A stretch of 64,000 nt of DNA from Caprimulgus europaeus (GCA_907165065.1 OU015524.1:37825295-37889294), one strand, 5' to 3'; positions 1 to 12,200 are shown, numbered from the stretch's first letter. Made by a program: numbers and translations. Notes: generated by a model not told the origin, from the sequence alone.

Positions 1-2170
1 ATTTAAGCAAAAACAGCATCATTAAACAATCCAAGAGGAAAAATATCCAGCTGCAATCAAACACCTTTTCAGCAACCTGGAAGTGAAGCTATTTAGAAGA
101 ATGAGAACAGCTGACACTTCCCCATTGCTGTCCCTTGACTCATCTGTCAAAATGAGTCATGATCAAATAAATCCACATATTTGCAATGGCTTTTTTTTTT
201 TCTTTATAAGGCTGTGAACAAACTGCATTACCATACCACGGAGATTTCAGAATTCCAGATAGATCAAAAATTTATTTCCAGTGTCCCATCTACTTTGCAA
301 ATCACTGCACCAAAACTCTGCAGCATCCCCTCAGATTCCTGCAGTACTCATTTTTCTGCTGTGCTTCAGTGGACAGTTCACCAGCTGCACCTTTCTGCAT
401 CAGAATAAAACGAACATGGAGAAAGCTTTCAAATCATCAAAGTGCAAAAATATTTTTTCCTTTCCCCTCCATCTTTCTTTACATCCACTGACTACCCCAG
501 GTGATTGCAGAAACCATGATATGTTCATTTGATTGCAGTAGTTAGGAGACAGAATGAAGCTACAGTCACTGCAGGAGGAAGTGCTTCAGTTTTTAACTCA
601 CTGCATCTCTCAGCTTACACTTTTCGTTTTCCTCAGACTAGAATATAAGCACTATACTTTATAGACCCCTCTTTATTAAAAAAGATAAGGAATTGTGCAT
701 ATTGTGCACTAGAATGTATTGAAGCCTTAGTATTCCAAAAATTAATTTGGTGTTTCTTTTCAGGAGTGACAAAGCAGGATCAGTCCACAGTAGAGATGCC
801 TTGTGCATTCACTCAGAATGGCTGCTAGCAGCTCATCAAGAGTCTGGGGCTGGCTGTATGAGTTTAATCAAAGCCAGGAAATGCACCTAGTCTGTTCATA
901 TACGACTGAAAAATTTATATTTATAGAGACAGTAAATATCCACTCACACTACTCAGGTGCCTTCTCATCATAAGACAGGCATTGTGCAAAGTATTACAGA
1001 AGATCCAAGTTGGACACTCTTGGAAAAAGCTCTTGTTGTACTCAAACAACGAAGGAAGCTTTACATCCTGCACTTATCACTGTAAAGAGTCTTGCCTGAG
1101 AACAGGCACTCAGTACTGGAGGCACAGCTAACAAAATATAAAAAGGTCACACTTTGCACAGGACAGGGATGACCAAAGCTAACATGCAATCCGAGCTCAG
1201 CACTCCTCCAGGACTCTCCTTTCAATCAGAGGAGGAAAAAGCACTAAAATATTCAGAAGAATGAAATCTAGATGCTTTTTCTTAATCAGATTTCTTGTTG
1301 GCAGTTTTGTTGAACCAATTAGTAAAAGAGAGTCTAGTTACACACCAATCTCTGTCTGGCTTGTTCTAAAATATATGATTCTTTCTTCTTCTCATTATTT
1401 TTCTCTAGTGTTTATCTTCTTTTTCCACATTTGTTTAAACAGATTTTATCATTTTCTTTCTGTCTTACTAACTCTTCATAGCACTCTGCACTTACATTCC
1501 TATTTCAAAACTGCCCTGGAAATCAGCAGGGTATCAGCAGTCTCCATGTTCCCCTGAGAACAGGTGACACAGTGAAGTAACACCACTAACTGATGACACA
1601 CGCATTCTGAGCAAGTGATGTTGGAAATCACTGTCTTACCTGGGTTTATCCTTTAACAAGGAATCAGAAGAATAGCAGTAACTGGCAAATTTTGTTAATA
1701 TCATTAAGTTGTGCCTTGTGATACCTATCCAAACTATAGATATCACACAGAAGTATGTAATTGGTCCTTCCCTCAGGGAAATATATTAATTTGATTAATG
1801 GTAAACCCACATTCTTTTCATTAGCTGTTACTAGCTATGTGGGAAAAGGGCCTGCTGTGCACAGGTGGCTTGGGCATCTCTTCATGCTTTCAGGACCTTT
1901 GTTTATGCCAGTGAGACAGCCTATTAGAGGCAGGGCAGTGATTCAAATTAATTTTCTCTGGGCTAGCAAAACCATTTAATTTAGTCTTGTGAGATAAAAC
2001 GAGAACTTGTAGTAATGAAAACAGCTGAGGCTGTAGAAGCTGGGCAAAGGAGTTCAGGGCTCTTTAACAAGATTCTGCTTGGAAGAGCTCTGCTGGTTTT
2101 TGTTTTACAGCCCCAACGTGAGAGAAAAAAGCTGCAGCTTACTTACACGAGGTCCTTTCCTCTGTCCTTT
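1..2170. other. Unique AT-rich non-coding DNA
   Basis: No repeat family, RNA gene or convincing exon is seen. Open frames are short and have no recognisable product. The AT-rich composition with scattered A/T runs is like the other non-repeat parts of the window. It is probably intronic or intergenic; nothing here decides which. Confidence 0.6.
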
Positions 2171-2171
2171 T

Positions 2172-2260
2172 TCACAGAATCACAGAATCACAGAATATTA
2201 GGGATTGGAAGGGACCTCGAAAGATCATCTAGTCCAATCCCCCTGCTGGAGCAGGAACAC
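2172..2260 (-). repeat. CR1 3' UTR and terminal octamer tail
   Basis: On the minus strand the short 3' UTR holds a small inverted repeat (CTGCTCCAGCAGG) followed by the AGATGATCTTTCGAGGTCC block. It ends in three near-perfect ATTCTGTG units. In CR1 this part is recognised by the reverse transcriptase to start copying. The same tail, in either orientation, marks most of the other CR1 copies in the window. Confidence 0.9.
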
Positions 2261-3199
2261 CTAGATGAGTTCACACAGGAAGGCATCCAGGCGGGTCTTG
2301 AATGTCTCCAGAGAAGGAGACTCCACAACCTCCCTGGGCAGCCTGTTCCAGTGCTCTGTCACCCTTACTGTAAAGAAGTTCTTTCTCAAATTTAAGCGGA
2401 ACCTCCTGTGTTCCAGCTTACACCCATTGCCCCTTGTCCTATCATTGGTCATCACTGCAAAGAGCCTGGCCCCATCCTCCTGACACTCACCATTCAAATA
2501 TTTATAAACATTAATCAGGTCCCCCCTCAGCCTCCTCTTCTCCAAGCTAAAGAGCCCCAGCTCCCTCAGCCTTTCCTCATAAGGGAGATGTTCCACTCCC
2601 TTAATCATTTTGGTGGCTCTTCGCTGGACTCTCTCAAGCAGCTCCCTGTCCTTCTTGAACTGTGGGGCCCAGAACTGGACACAATATTCCAGATGTGGCC
2701 TCACCAGGGCAGAGTAAAGGGGAAGAAGAACCTCTCTTGACCTACTGACTGCACCCCTTCTAATGCACCCCAGGATGCCATTGGCCTTCCTGGCCACAAG
2801 GGCACAGTGCTGGCTCATGGTCATCCTGCTGTCCACCAGGACTCCCAGATCCCTTTCCCCTTCACTGCTCTCTAGGAGATCATTTCCTAACCTATACTGG
2901 AACCTGGGGTTGTTCCTGCCCAGGTGCAACACCCTACACTTGCCCTTATTATATTTCATCAAGTTTTTCCCTGCCCAGTTCTCCAGCCTGTCCAGGTCTC
3001 TCTGGATGGCAGCACAGCCTTCTGGAGTGTCAGCCACTCCTCCCAGCTTGGTATCATCAGCAAACTTGCTGACAGTGCACTCAATTCCCTCATCCAGGTC
3101 ATTTATGAATATATTGAATAATACTGGTCCTAGTACTGACCCCTGAGGGACTCCACTAGACACAGGTCTCCAACTAGACTCCGCCCCATTGACCACCAC
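2261..3199 (-). pseudogene. CR1 ORF2, reverse transcriptase C-half and C-terminal region
   Basis: About 312 codons open in the frame that follows the one-base loss. The piece begins with [19 protein letters not shown] and [18 protein letters not shown], then the catalytic [11 protein letters not shown] box. After it come the thumb and the conserved CR1 C-terminal region ([31 protein letters not shown], in shortened form here: RRATKMIKG and [11 protein letters not shown]), ending [21 protein letters not shown] and FLCELI before the stop. All catalytic residues I can check are retained. The start at 3199 is a GTG and marks only where the frame opens after the shift. The 3' UTR after the stop is under 90 bases. 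Confidence 0.92.
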
Positions 3200-3207
3200 T
3201 CTCTGGC

Positions 3208-4845
3208 TCTTCCCACCAGCCAGTTAATAATCCATCTCACTACCTGCTCATCTAATCCACACTTCCTCAATTTATCAGCGAGGATGCTGTGGGAGACCGT
3301 GTCAAATGCTTTGCTGAAATCAAGATAGACCACATCCACTGCTCTACCATCATCCAGCCACCTGGTCGTGTTTTCATAAAAGTCTAGAAGGTTGGTCAAG
3401 CACGACTTCCCCTTGGTGAAGCTGTGCTGACTGCCCCTAATGACCCTCTTATCCTTGATATGCCTAGAGATGGCACCTAGGATAAGTCGTTCCATCACCT
3501 TTCCAGGGATGGAGGTGAGGCTGACCGGTCTGTAGTTACCCGGGTCCTCCTTCTTGCCCTTTTTGAAGATTGGAGTGACATTTGCCTTCCTCCAGTCCTC
3601 AGGCACCTCTCCCGTTCCCCACGACTTAGCAAAGATGATGGAGAGCGGTCTAGCAATGACCTCAGCCAGCTCCCTCAACACTCGTGGATGCATCCCATCT
3701 GGACCCATGGATTTATGGATGTCCAGGTTGCTTAATTGGTCCCTGACCCAATCCTCATCAACTGAGGCAATCTTCTCCATTGTCCTGTCTCCATCTGGGG
3801 TCTCCAGGGTACAGAGCTCCTCAAGACAACTTCCGGCAGAGTAGACAGAGGCAAAGAAGGCATTCAATAGCTCTGCCTTCTCTGTATCCTCTGTCACCAG
3901 GGTACCCCCCTCATTTATCAGTGGGCCTACATTGCCTCTGAGGTTGGCTTTATCTGCCATGTATTTGAAGAAGCTCTTCCTGTTGTCCTTGACCCCTCTG
4001 GCAAGATCTAATTCTAAGGAGGCCTTGGCTTTCCTAGTTGCCTCCCTACATCCTCTGACAATATCCTTATATTCCTCCCAAGTAGCCAGCCCCTCCTTCC
4101 ACGATTTGTAAACTCTCCTCTTCCACTTAAGTTTGGCCAGCAGTTCCCTGCTTAACCAAGCAGGTCTCCTGGCTCCCTTCCCTGACTTCCTACATATTGG
4201 AATGCTTTGATCTTGAGCCCAGAAGAAGCTGTCCCTGAATGTTAACCAGCTGTCTTGGGCCCCTTTACCTTCAAGTAATCTGTCCCATGGAATTTCCCCT
4301 AACAATTGCTTGAAGAGGCCAAAGTTGGCCCTCCTGAAGTCCAGGGTAGCAATCTTACTTGTAATTCTGCTTATGCCACATGAGATTCGGAACTTCACCA
4401 TCTCATGATCACTGCAGCCCAGGCAGTCCTCAACCTTCACAGCCTCAACCAGACCCTCCTTGTTAGTGAGGATCAGATCCAGCGTCACTCCCCTCCTGGT
4501 TGGTTCATCCACCATTTGCATCAGGAAGTTGGCATCGATGCACTGGAGGAACCTCCTGGATTGGGGGTGGCTGGCCGAGTGGTCTCTCCAGCAAATATCT
4601 GGGTAGTTAAAATCCCCCACAACAACCAGGGCCTGGGATTGCGAGGCTGCTCTCAGCTGCCTGTAGAAGGCCTCATCAATTTCTTCACCCTGATCTGGTG
4701 GCCTGTAATAGACACCCACGACAGTATCAACCCTACCAGCCTGCCCCTTGATTTTTACCCACAGGCTCTCAACTAGCTCCTCATCCGCCCCTGGATAGAT
4801 CTGAATGCACTGCAGTTGCTCTCTCACATAAAGAGCAACTCCACC
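3208..4845 (-). pseudogene. CR1 ORF2, endonuclease end plus reverse transcriptase N-half
   Basis: Same frame as the N-terminal piece. The rest of the endonuclease is seen first: VVVGDFNYPDICW, then GCSDHEMVKFRI with the catalytic SDH. A linker of about 250 residues follows. The reverse transcriptase fingers and palm start at EDWRKANVTPIFKKG and NYRPVSLTSIPGK, then YLDFSKAFDTVSHS with the first catalytic aspartate region. No other stop is present across some 540 codons. Near 3208 one base is missing inside the expected GRAQRVVVNG segment, so this frame runs into an unrelated tail that stops at 3130. Confidence 0.92.
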
Positions 4846-4848
4846 ACC

Positions 4849-5118
4849 TCACCTCTCTGGCCTGTCTTTCCTGAGAAGGACATAGCCATCCATGACCACA
4901 TTCCAGTCATGTGAGCTATCCCACCATGTCTCTGTAATTGCCACCAGATCATAATCCCCTGACCAAACACGGGTTTCTAACTCCTCCTGCTTGTTCCCCA
5001 TGCTGCGTGCATTGGTGTACAGGCATTTCAGGGAGCGAGTCGAGTTCACCAGTTTCAGCCTAGGGGGGTGGGAGGCCTCCCTGCCTTCATCAATTCCAAA
5101 CTGCTGCCCCACTGGCAC
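4849..5118 (-). pseudogene. CR1 ORF2, N-terminal endonuclease piece
   Basis: This is the first part of the CR1 polyprotein that nicks target DNA and primes reverse transcription. It contains the endonuclease landmarks LYTNARSMGNKQEELE and AITETWWD, the latter holding the catalytic glutamate region. The frame is open upstream of the listed start to at least 5229; the codon at 5118 is GTG and is not a real start. The frame is interrupted at 4846-4848 by TGA directly after RPER. The sequence after the stop continues in the same frame as GGGVALYV, the expected next residues. A CGA arginine changed to TGA is the simplest cause, a typical CpG decay event. Confidence 0.9.
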
Positions 5119-7074
5119 AAGCCCAGCCGTGACCCCTTCCCCCTTCCAATCTAGTTTTTCAAACAGTTCCTCACCACCACCACTCCGCTTCCAGCCTCCA
5201 GCTTGGAAGCTAACTTTTGTCAGAACACTTTTTTTTCCAACTCTATCAGTAAAGTCAATACAGTAGAAAATAACATTAAGATTAAGAAATGTATGCCTGC
5301 AGTGACAGTTTCTACTAGAAAACTCACTGTTCTCTGAATTTCAAAATAGAATAAAATATAAAAAACTTCCAAGGTAGAAGTCATCACAGCTAGCCTGGGT
5401 CTCTGCCATCACAATCCCAAGAAGTCACTAACACCTGACCTCAGGCCATGGTTCATATCTATTTTCAATGCAAGTATGCAACAACTGCTTCCAAATCTAT
5501 AAAATCACAATGTTCTATGCAGGCCTACATTCAGGCTTCAAAACATGTTCTCCATCTCCCATAGAAGTCTCAGACTTTTAGTAATAACTCCAAAAAATTA
5601 TTCTGATTCAAAATCTGGTATCTTCCTCTACTTCTAGTTCTTCTAATGCCTCAAGTTCAAATTCTCCTTCACCTCTGGCTGCATCACATCCTTTCAACTC
5701 ATACCAAGAGGATCAATGTTACAGGAAAGAACTGTGGTTGAAAGTATTCACAAAACAAGCCCAGCTTGGGAGCTCAGTCCTTAAAGAGGAAACCAGACAT
5801 CACACAAGTAAACTCTAAGTTCCAGAAGGCACTGCCACAGAACATCCACACCAACATTCTTTAGTTTAGATTTGCAATAGTTTAGCTTTGTGATACTTTA
5901 AAAACTTTTTTTTTAAGTGTATCTCCACAAACTGCAGGTATTTTTCATGCAAAAAGATTAAAAAAATAAATTCTTAACTTATTTAACTGGAAAAACATTT
6001 TTTATTTTCATGGAGAGAAACTGCTTGCATAAAAATACTGACCAGCTTTGCCTCATCTCCTGCTGTGGTAGAACCCAAGGGACCAAGGCAGTGAATAGCT
6101 CTTACATACAAAGCCCATTCACTCTTGTGTGCATCTGCACAGGTATCTCTGATCATGGCTTTCCATAGAGTCCCTGCTCGTTCCTCTTTCTTGCACTCAC
6201 TCCTGCCTCCAGGAAGAAAGCGCTGCTGTGAGGGGAAGCCTCCCTGTCTCCCTGCAAGAGTCCCCCAGAAAAGGGCTGATTATCAGAAAGAACAAACCAC
6301 AGTTACTTACAGGATGGAGTGAAATGTGGACTGCGCACAAGGAAAAACAGCACAGGTGATATTTTTGTCTTCCCTGAGCATGATACTTCATTTGTTTTTC
6401 ACTGGGCAAGGCAGCTTCTAGTACTGCTCATACCACAAGCTGTGGCACAGAGCCCAGATACTCACTTCCACTGCAGTTGCTGCTTAAGAGAATTCCTGAC
6501 TTTCAAAGAACATTTATACAATCTATTTAATTATTTTATTATCAAATACTCATTTATTAGGAAGTCCTAAGATAAACAAAAAAAGAAGTCATCCCATGTG
6601 CTGAAAAATAAACTCTTTCACAAAACTGAAGCATCAATACTACTTTTTAGCATTAACCTTTTCTCTACCTCATTTTTGTGTGAGAGTTTCACAGTCCATT
6701 CTTAAATGCTGCTGAGGCTTCATGTACCCCACTGAGGGTAAATGAGGACCATGAAGGCTCATCACTTTGTGAAATGTAGCCTTGAATTAGAGAACTATAA
6801 TGTTGGGAAAGAATGCTGTGATATATTCTAGTGTGTTCTGATCCATCTATGACAGGACTGGGAACCAAGCAGAGATACTCTCCATGGAACATTATAGTAC
6901 TTAAGGTAAATACATCTGAAGTAGATAGCGAAATCTTGTCCTCCTTTTGTCTCAAGTTCTCCACTCTTCTTTTTTCCCTTTATCAAGACACGTCATTGTA
7001 AAAATACCATAATGAGGAAAACTTTTCACAAGATATTGTTCTGAAGAGAGTCACCTTTTTCATATTACTGTAGA

Positions 7075-7088
7075 GTTGCCATAACAAC
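7075..7088. promoter_or_regulatory. RFX X-box-like site
   Basis: The sequence GTTGCCATAACAAC matches the X-box pattern (GTNRCC, short spacer, RGYAAC) with one mismatch in the right half. X-boxes bind RFX winged-helix factors, which are linked to cilia and testis programmes. It lies 53 bases from a second, perfectly palindromic site. Confidence 0.35.
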
Positions 7089-7141
7089 TTGATGCAACAT
7101 CTTAGCTAATAATCATTCTCTGCATCCTTTTTAGCATTTTA

Positions 7142-7155
7142 GTTGTCATGACAAC
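7142..7155. promoter_or_regulatory. Perfect 14-base palindrome, X-box-like
   Basis: GTTGTCATGACAAC is its own reverse complement and differs from the ideal X-box GTTGCCATGGCAAC only at the two symmetric positions flanking the central CATG-like core. Together with the site at 7075-7088 it forms a closely spaced pair. Confidence 0.35.
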
Positions 7156-7983
7156 AACATGCATTTTATTTCAGTCCTATTTCCCAACACTTAGATGTGT
7201 TTTGGTTGCTTTGAATGAAATCAGACTCAGTCACCACTAAAGAGATCAGAAAGGATTCTGGCGCAGTGTCTAGGAAAGAAAGCATCTTTTTGAAAAAATG
7301 TTCTGAAGCTGTTGTATAACACACAACTGTCTTTCCTGCTGCATGTATGATTACTTTAACAAAAATCTCAATGCAAATAATATATTTGAGAATAGAATGC
7401 ACAGAATGCAGCTATATAAATGTCCAACATTCCATCTAAAAATAAGCAATAGATATTGATTTTTGAGGGGCGTAGGGGGAAATGAGATAAAATAGAGTTG
7501 TTTAAACTGAGGTAAGTATGCTCGCAATGTGCAGCTTATAGTGGAATATTGGCTTCAACCTCTCCTACCCTACAGCTAGGACAGATATTTATGTTAGAAC
7601 AGAGTGCCATCAAAGCACAATAATGTTATCTTGTATTTGAATATAACATTGATCTAGAATAATTCTGAGCTTCAGCACTTCTGATGCTGTGACAATCTGA
7701 TATTGATCTACACTATATGCTGTAGAGGAGATTTACACTTCTTTATTTTTTGTTATGAGGTTGTTGTCATGAAATAGTGAACTATTGTGCAAAAAGCTAC
7801 CTAGCCAGTGACACTTGCTGTTGAATGTCAGAAGAGAGTTTACAAATTATAAACTGAGATTTTCAATTTACAGCATCACAATCAGTAAATTCACATCTCA
7901 TACAGAATAGACAGATCAAAAAGTTCACCATTGAAATAATTGTTCATAGAGATGTCAGGCCAAAGACTGAACAAGTTCTTGTG

Positions 7984-8026
7984 TCTTTTCTTCCTTTTTT
8001 TTTTTTTTTTTTTTCTTCCCTCCTCT
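7984..8026. repeat. Pyrimidine tract with 20-T run
   Basis: Twenty consecutive T residues at 7995-8014 lie inside a 43-base stretch made only of C and T apart from its edges. No LINE or SINE body is visible next to it, so it is not clearly a retroposon tail. Confidence 0.8.
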
Positions 8027-8784
8027 ATTGACATCAACCCAAACTTTGTTACTGGGAACCTACCCATGCCCTTCTGAAAAGTGTGTCACTACCACATCAC
8101 TTGAAGTGCAGACTGCAGAGACCTTCCTACAGAGCTCAGCTTTTTGCAGATGTCTAAATTGTAAAATATTTATGAGCTGTGAAAACTTAAGATCATCCCA
8201 AAAAGATTTCCAACCACTTCCTATTACACATCAGAATATACTTTATGCATTTGCAGTCCTTACAAAGGTTTTCTCAACCACAGGAAATATTTTAGCTTTC
8301 CCTGAATATTTCAAGCTTCTTTTCCCACAATGTGAAATTTAGAGTCATTCAAAGTGCAACATGTGGTTTCTAGGGTGCAGTAGCTATAACGTTAGGAATG
8401 GTGAAGCACATGTGTAGTTAGGGATATAGAGGTTATAAATTTTAGAGATATGAATCTTAATTTCCATTTTATTGCTTCTTTGAATTGGTATCATGTGTGC
8501 TGTATGCAGGTGCAGCTTGACTCCCTTACTAACATTTTCTTCCATTCTAATAAATCCTATTTTCCAGACAACCTACTCTGGATCTGATACTTCTCTCTAA
8601 ACATCCTACTTCAAAAGTACATAGCAGAAAGCAAAAACATGGAAAAGAGAGGTCTGATTTTTAGGAATATGAAGAAATAATTTATTTGAAAGAAAAATGT
8701 AGAAAAGATTAGAAAACACGGTAAAATGAGAAGGCATAGAAAGTAATTAACAGATCAGATATCAACTTTTTCTTAGCACAAGAT

Positions 8785-9034
8785 CTGGGTGTAAGCTGGA
8801 ACACAGGAGGTTCCATTTAAACTGGAGAAGAAACTTCTTTATGGTGAGGGTGACAGAGCACTGGAACAGGCTGCCCAGGGAGGTTGTGGAGTCTCCTTCT
8901 CTGGAGACATCCAAAACCTGCCTGGACGCCTTCCTGTGTGAACTCATCTAGGTGTTCCTGCTCCAGCAGGGGGATTGGACTAGATGATCTTTTGAGGTCC
9001 CTTCCAATCCCTAACATTCTGTGATTCTGTGATC
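8785..9034 (+). mobile_element. CR1 LINE 3' fragment, about 250 bp
   Basis: A 5'-truncated CR1 containing only the end of ORF2 and the 3' tail. On the plus strand it reads [19 protein letters not shown], a cysteine-containing variant of the C-terminus, FLCELI and stop. The same 3' UTR as the 3 kb CR1 at 2172-5232 follows, with two ATTCTGTG units. The near identity of the shared 240 bases to that copy puts both in one young subfamily, in opposite orientation. Confidence 0.93.
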
Positions 9035-10207
9035 TAAGCAAAAATCACCAAAAATTAAAATACAATGTTTTGTCACTTGTTATTAGTGAACTCAGTAGAC
9101 TAAAAATTAAAAATTTGGCTAAAGAAATAGCTGCAATTACCTAAATAAGATGCAGTAAAAGTATTATAAGCCTTCATGCTCAGTTGTTAACTGCAAACCA
9201 TCTGAGATTGGAAGATTGGAAATTTCCTAACGGTGGAAATTACCACAGGCATTTACCAGTTTATAGACAGACAGATACATAAAGAACATGGCAACAGACA
9301 GTGATAGAAAACAATGTACTTCGTACAAATACAAAACATGCAATTGAGAGAAAATTTAAACAGAAACTAAATTGACAGCTAATTGTTTGGAAGGGAAAGA
9401 GTGAGATAAGAGGGATGCGGAAGTGAGGCAATATAAAAATCTTTCTATAGAAGATAAATCTTTCAGTTATTTAAATCTTGCAGCTTGCAATTATAAAGCT
9501 ATTACATGCAAAATCTGGGTTGATTTATTGATCTTGAATTTACTCTTGACTCTCAAAATGCTCTTAACTGTTATCATTTGTGTTAAAATACTCCGAAGCA
9601 GTTTGCTTTTTTCCCCTTAACAGTATTTCTTTTGTGTAAATTAAGAATTTATTTAGGATAGAGATCAACATGAATGCTTCTTATTAAGAAATGCAGTTAC
9701 TCTAATTATGTTTTAAGGGAAACATAAATGTTCATGATCTTCCTGAGCTTTATATTGGGATAAAAGGTAATTGATAAGAACCCATACCTGTACAAATGCA
9801 CTCCCTTCCTCCTTAAATACATTTCTATGGCCTTATTTTTCAAGTGTCATCACTCTTACCAAAGCCAATCCAGTTTTTTATACTGTTGCTGTTTTAGACA
9901 GATGATTATAATACTGCTCAAACTCAGTTTTCTTTCAAATCATCAGTGTCAATGTCTGCTCAGACTTCAATTTAGCATTTCAAATAGGAAATACTACCTT
10001 TTTTCTTTATAAAGGTACAATCCTCCTTCAGTCATCACTTCTGCAAATGAATTTGAGGCATATAAAGGAAAATATTAGATATCTTACTTTTATATCTTTA
10101 AGTTTTAAATATGTGCATTTTGTCTGAATATTTTTCTTCTCTTGCAATATTAAATTCGGTTGTCTGTTTTGATCTATCAAAAAGATAAAAAGAAAAACCC
10201 TCTTTTT

Positions 10208-10251
10208 ACATAAGTGCTAGCTTTTCTTCACATAAGTGTTAGCTTTTCTTC
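10208..10251. repeat. Tandem duplication, 22 bp x 2
   Basis: ACATAAGTGCTAGCTTTTCT plus TC is repeated immediately with a single C to T difference. The head-to-tail arrangement and near identity suggest a recent local slippage or duplication. Confidence 0.9.
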
Positions 10252-11979
10252 ACAAATCTTTAATTTTCTGATGAAATAAAGCTGAAATGCAAGTTACAGC
10301 TACAAAGTTTTCCTCTGAATTTTATTAGCACTGATTTATTATTTTTCAAATATGTTCCCTTAACATACATTGAGAGCATTTAGTAATTAGAATAAAATCT
10401 GCAATATCTACTAACATTTTCCACCCCAAAGTATCGGAATCCTGCTTCAAGTAGGTTTGCAGAGCCTAGCCTCTTGGAGTAGCCAGCTCGGAAATTGGCC
10501 TTTAAAAGTACCTAACAACAGCTTCTTGCATTGCTCTCACAATGGCAGCCTGTTGACTGTAGTACACCAGATATTGAAGGAAGGATTATTTTTTAGATAT
10601 ATCTCATTTTATTTCATCACATAACAAACAGAATTGAGAAAACAACAGAAGAAAATAGACAAATTCAGAAAATGTTAATTATCCATAAGCACTTACATAT
10701 GTCTGTGCTTGTGGGTACTTTCTGTATGTGGAAAGAACAAACAGGATATCGTGTCTAAAAACAAGCAGCAACACCCTAGTTCACTTTTAAGTGCTTACTA
10801 TCATAACCAATACAGAGCAATCGGAGGGGAGAGATAATGAGTAGGTGAGTCCATTATAACAAATAGTTGTAATCATTCAACATCACAGCTTGACTGTACA
10901 GTGACAGTTTTCCTCTCAAATCTCAGTCTGTAGATATGAAGCATAGCACTGGACAGCCAGTATCTAGGTACAGCTCAGGGTGGGGGGGAACAGAAAATAA
11001 AATGCAAGTGAAGTGGCTCTAGGAAGCAGCTTCTGCAGTTTTCTGCCCTTTGCAGATGAGGCAGGTATCCAACAAGTCTGAAGGAGCTTCCTAGAGATTC
11101 ACTGGGCTGTTCTAAATTGTATCAGCTGCAATAAGCTCCAGCACAACAGTTTGGTAGGTGGAGATTGCCAGAATGCACCAGTGATACAGCAATATCTCCA
11201 AATCTCCTTGACACCTACAGCTCACTGGAGTATAGCTAAATGACAGGAGAAAAAAAAAAATAAAAACAAAAAAAAAGTTGCCTGCTCAGCTGGTCTTTAT
11301 GGCAGCTTTTGCTGCTCTAGCAGCACACAATGAACCCAAGAGGTCCCAGAGACTGTCCCTTAAGGCAGTTTCTCAGTAGTGCTGCTCTACAACTGTTCAA
11401 GCAAACTGCCAGGGAAACAGAAGCACGCAGTTCTATTCCCACTCAGCCAGGACAAAACCAAACCAGTAATCTCAAAGGCCCCTCCATTCAGGTGGTGACA
11501 AGACATGCCTTTGATAAAGGGAGGTAGGCATTAGCATGTGTTGAGAGTAAGAGGAAAGAAGAGGGCCAGTTTGTGCCTCAGGAGGTCATCTGAAGAAAAG
11601 AAGGTGCATGTAGGACAGAGTCCATGTCATATTAGCCCCTACAAATGACTCCCAAAATTGAAAATAGAAATATGGAAAAGGAGTAATAAAGGGATTTTCT
11701 GAGCCATGTCCCAGCACCTGCTCCTGTGTGTGTTATGCCACAAAACTCCATCATTTCCAGGCAACATCCACAGCAGTATCGCTGTCAATCATAATGGACC
11801 ATGAAACACAGCTCCTGGTCACATCTTTTCCCAGACAGCTAAGAAGATAACTTACTTTCTTAGAGTGATGAAAGCCTTTCTGGGGCAATTTGCTTGTGTT
11901 CCTTGTAATAATGCTGAACACCGTTGCATCCAGTTACCTCTATTTCTATGGAAAACAATAGGTCTTGTCGCAGTGAGCA

Positions 11980-12200
11980 GAGCCAACATTATTATTATGC
12001 AGAATCACATTCTGTGTCATGGCAACTGGGAATTTAATATCATAGTGCTGCTTTTTTCCAGTGAACTGATTCATTGCTTTGATAGCAGCATTAATTACAC
12101 CATTGACAGAACTGCAATTAAATTAACATTATCACAATTTACCATTGACCAATATCAAGCAATTTACTTCAGACAACTGCCAATTAGTTAGTTTTCAAAA
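11980..12200. promoter_or_regulatory. Candidate conserved non-coding element
   Basis: The block has the look of a vertebrate conserved non-coding element: many ATTAATTA/CAATTA homeodomain-type cores (for example around 12090-12135), an RFX half-site CATGGCAAC at 12018-12026, no simple repeat and no stable coding frame. This is a compositional judgement only. Confidence 0.25.

Larger units (their letters stand above)
2172..5232 (-). mobile_element. CR1 LINE, about 3.06 kb, 5'-truncated, young
   Basis: A non-LTR retrotransposon of the CR1 clade, reading from about 5232 down to 2172. The minus strand carries an apurinic-type endonuclease, a reverse transcriptase, a C-terminal region, a very short 3' UTR, and a terminal tandem of ATTCTGTG units at 2172-2195, which is the CR1 3' hallmark. 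ORF1 and the 5' UTR are missing, the usual result of incomplete reverse transcription. Only two inactivating lesions are seen in about 2.9 kb of ORF2: an in-frame TGA at 4846-4848 and a one-base loss near 3208. This points to a recent insertion. I see no clear target-site duplication, which is normal for CR1. The 5' edge is uncertain by some tens of bases because homology fades around 5225-5235. Confidence 0.95.
5233..8784. other. Unique AT-rich non-coding DNA
   Basis: No repeat family or convincing exon is recognised. The stretch contains a 20-base T run (7995-8014) within a longer pyrimidine tract, and two RFX X-box-like palindromes at 7075-7088 and 7142-7155. The 104-codon frame starting at 8028 has no recognisable domain and no proper acceptor. 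Confidence 0.55.

Noticed and set aside
8028..8342. 104-codon frame after the long pyrimidine tract
   Set aside because: No AG acceptor at the start and no recognisable protein; probably random.
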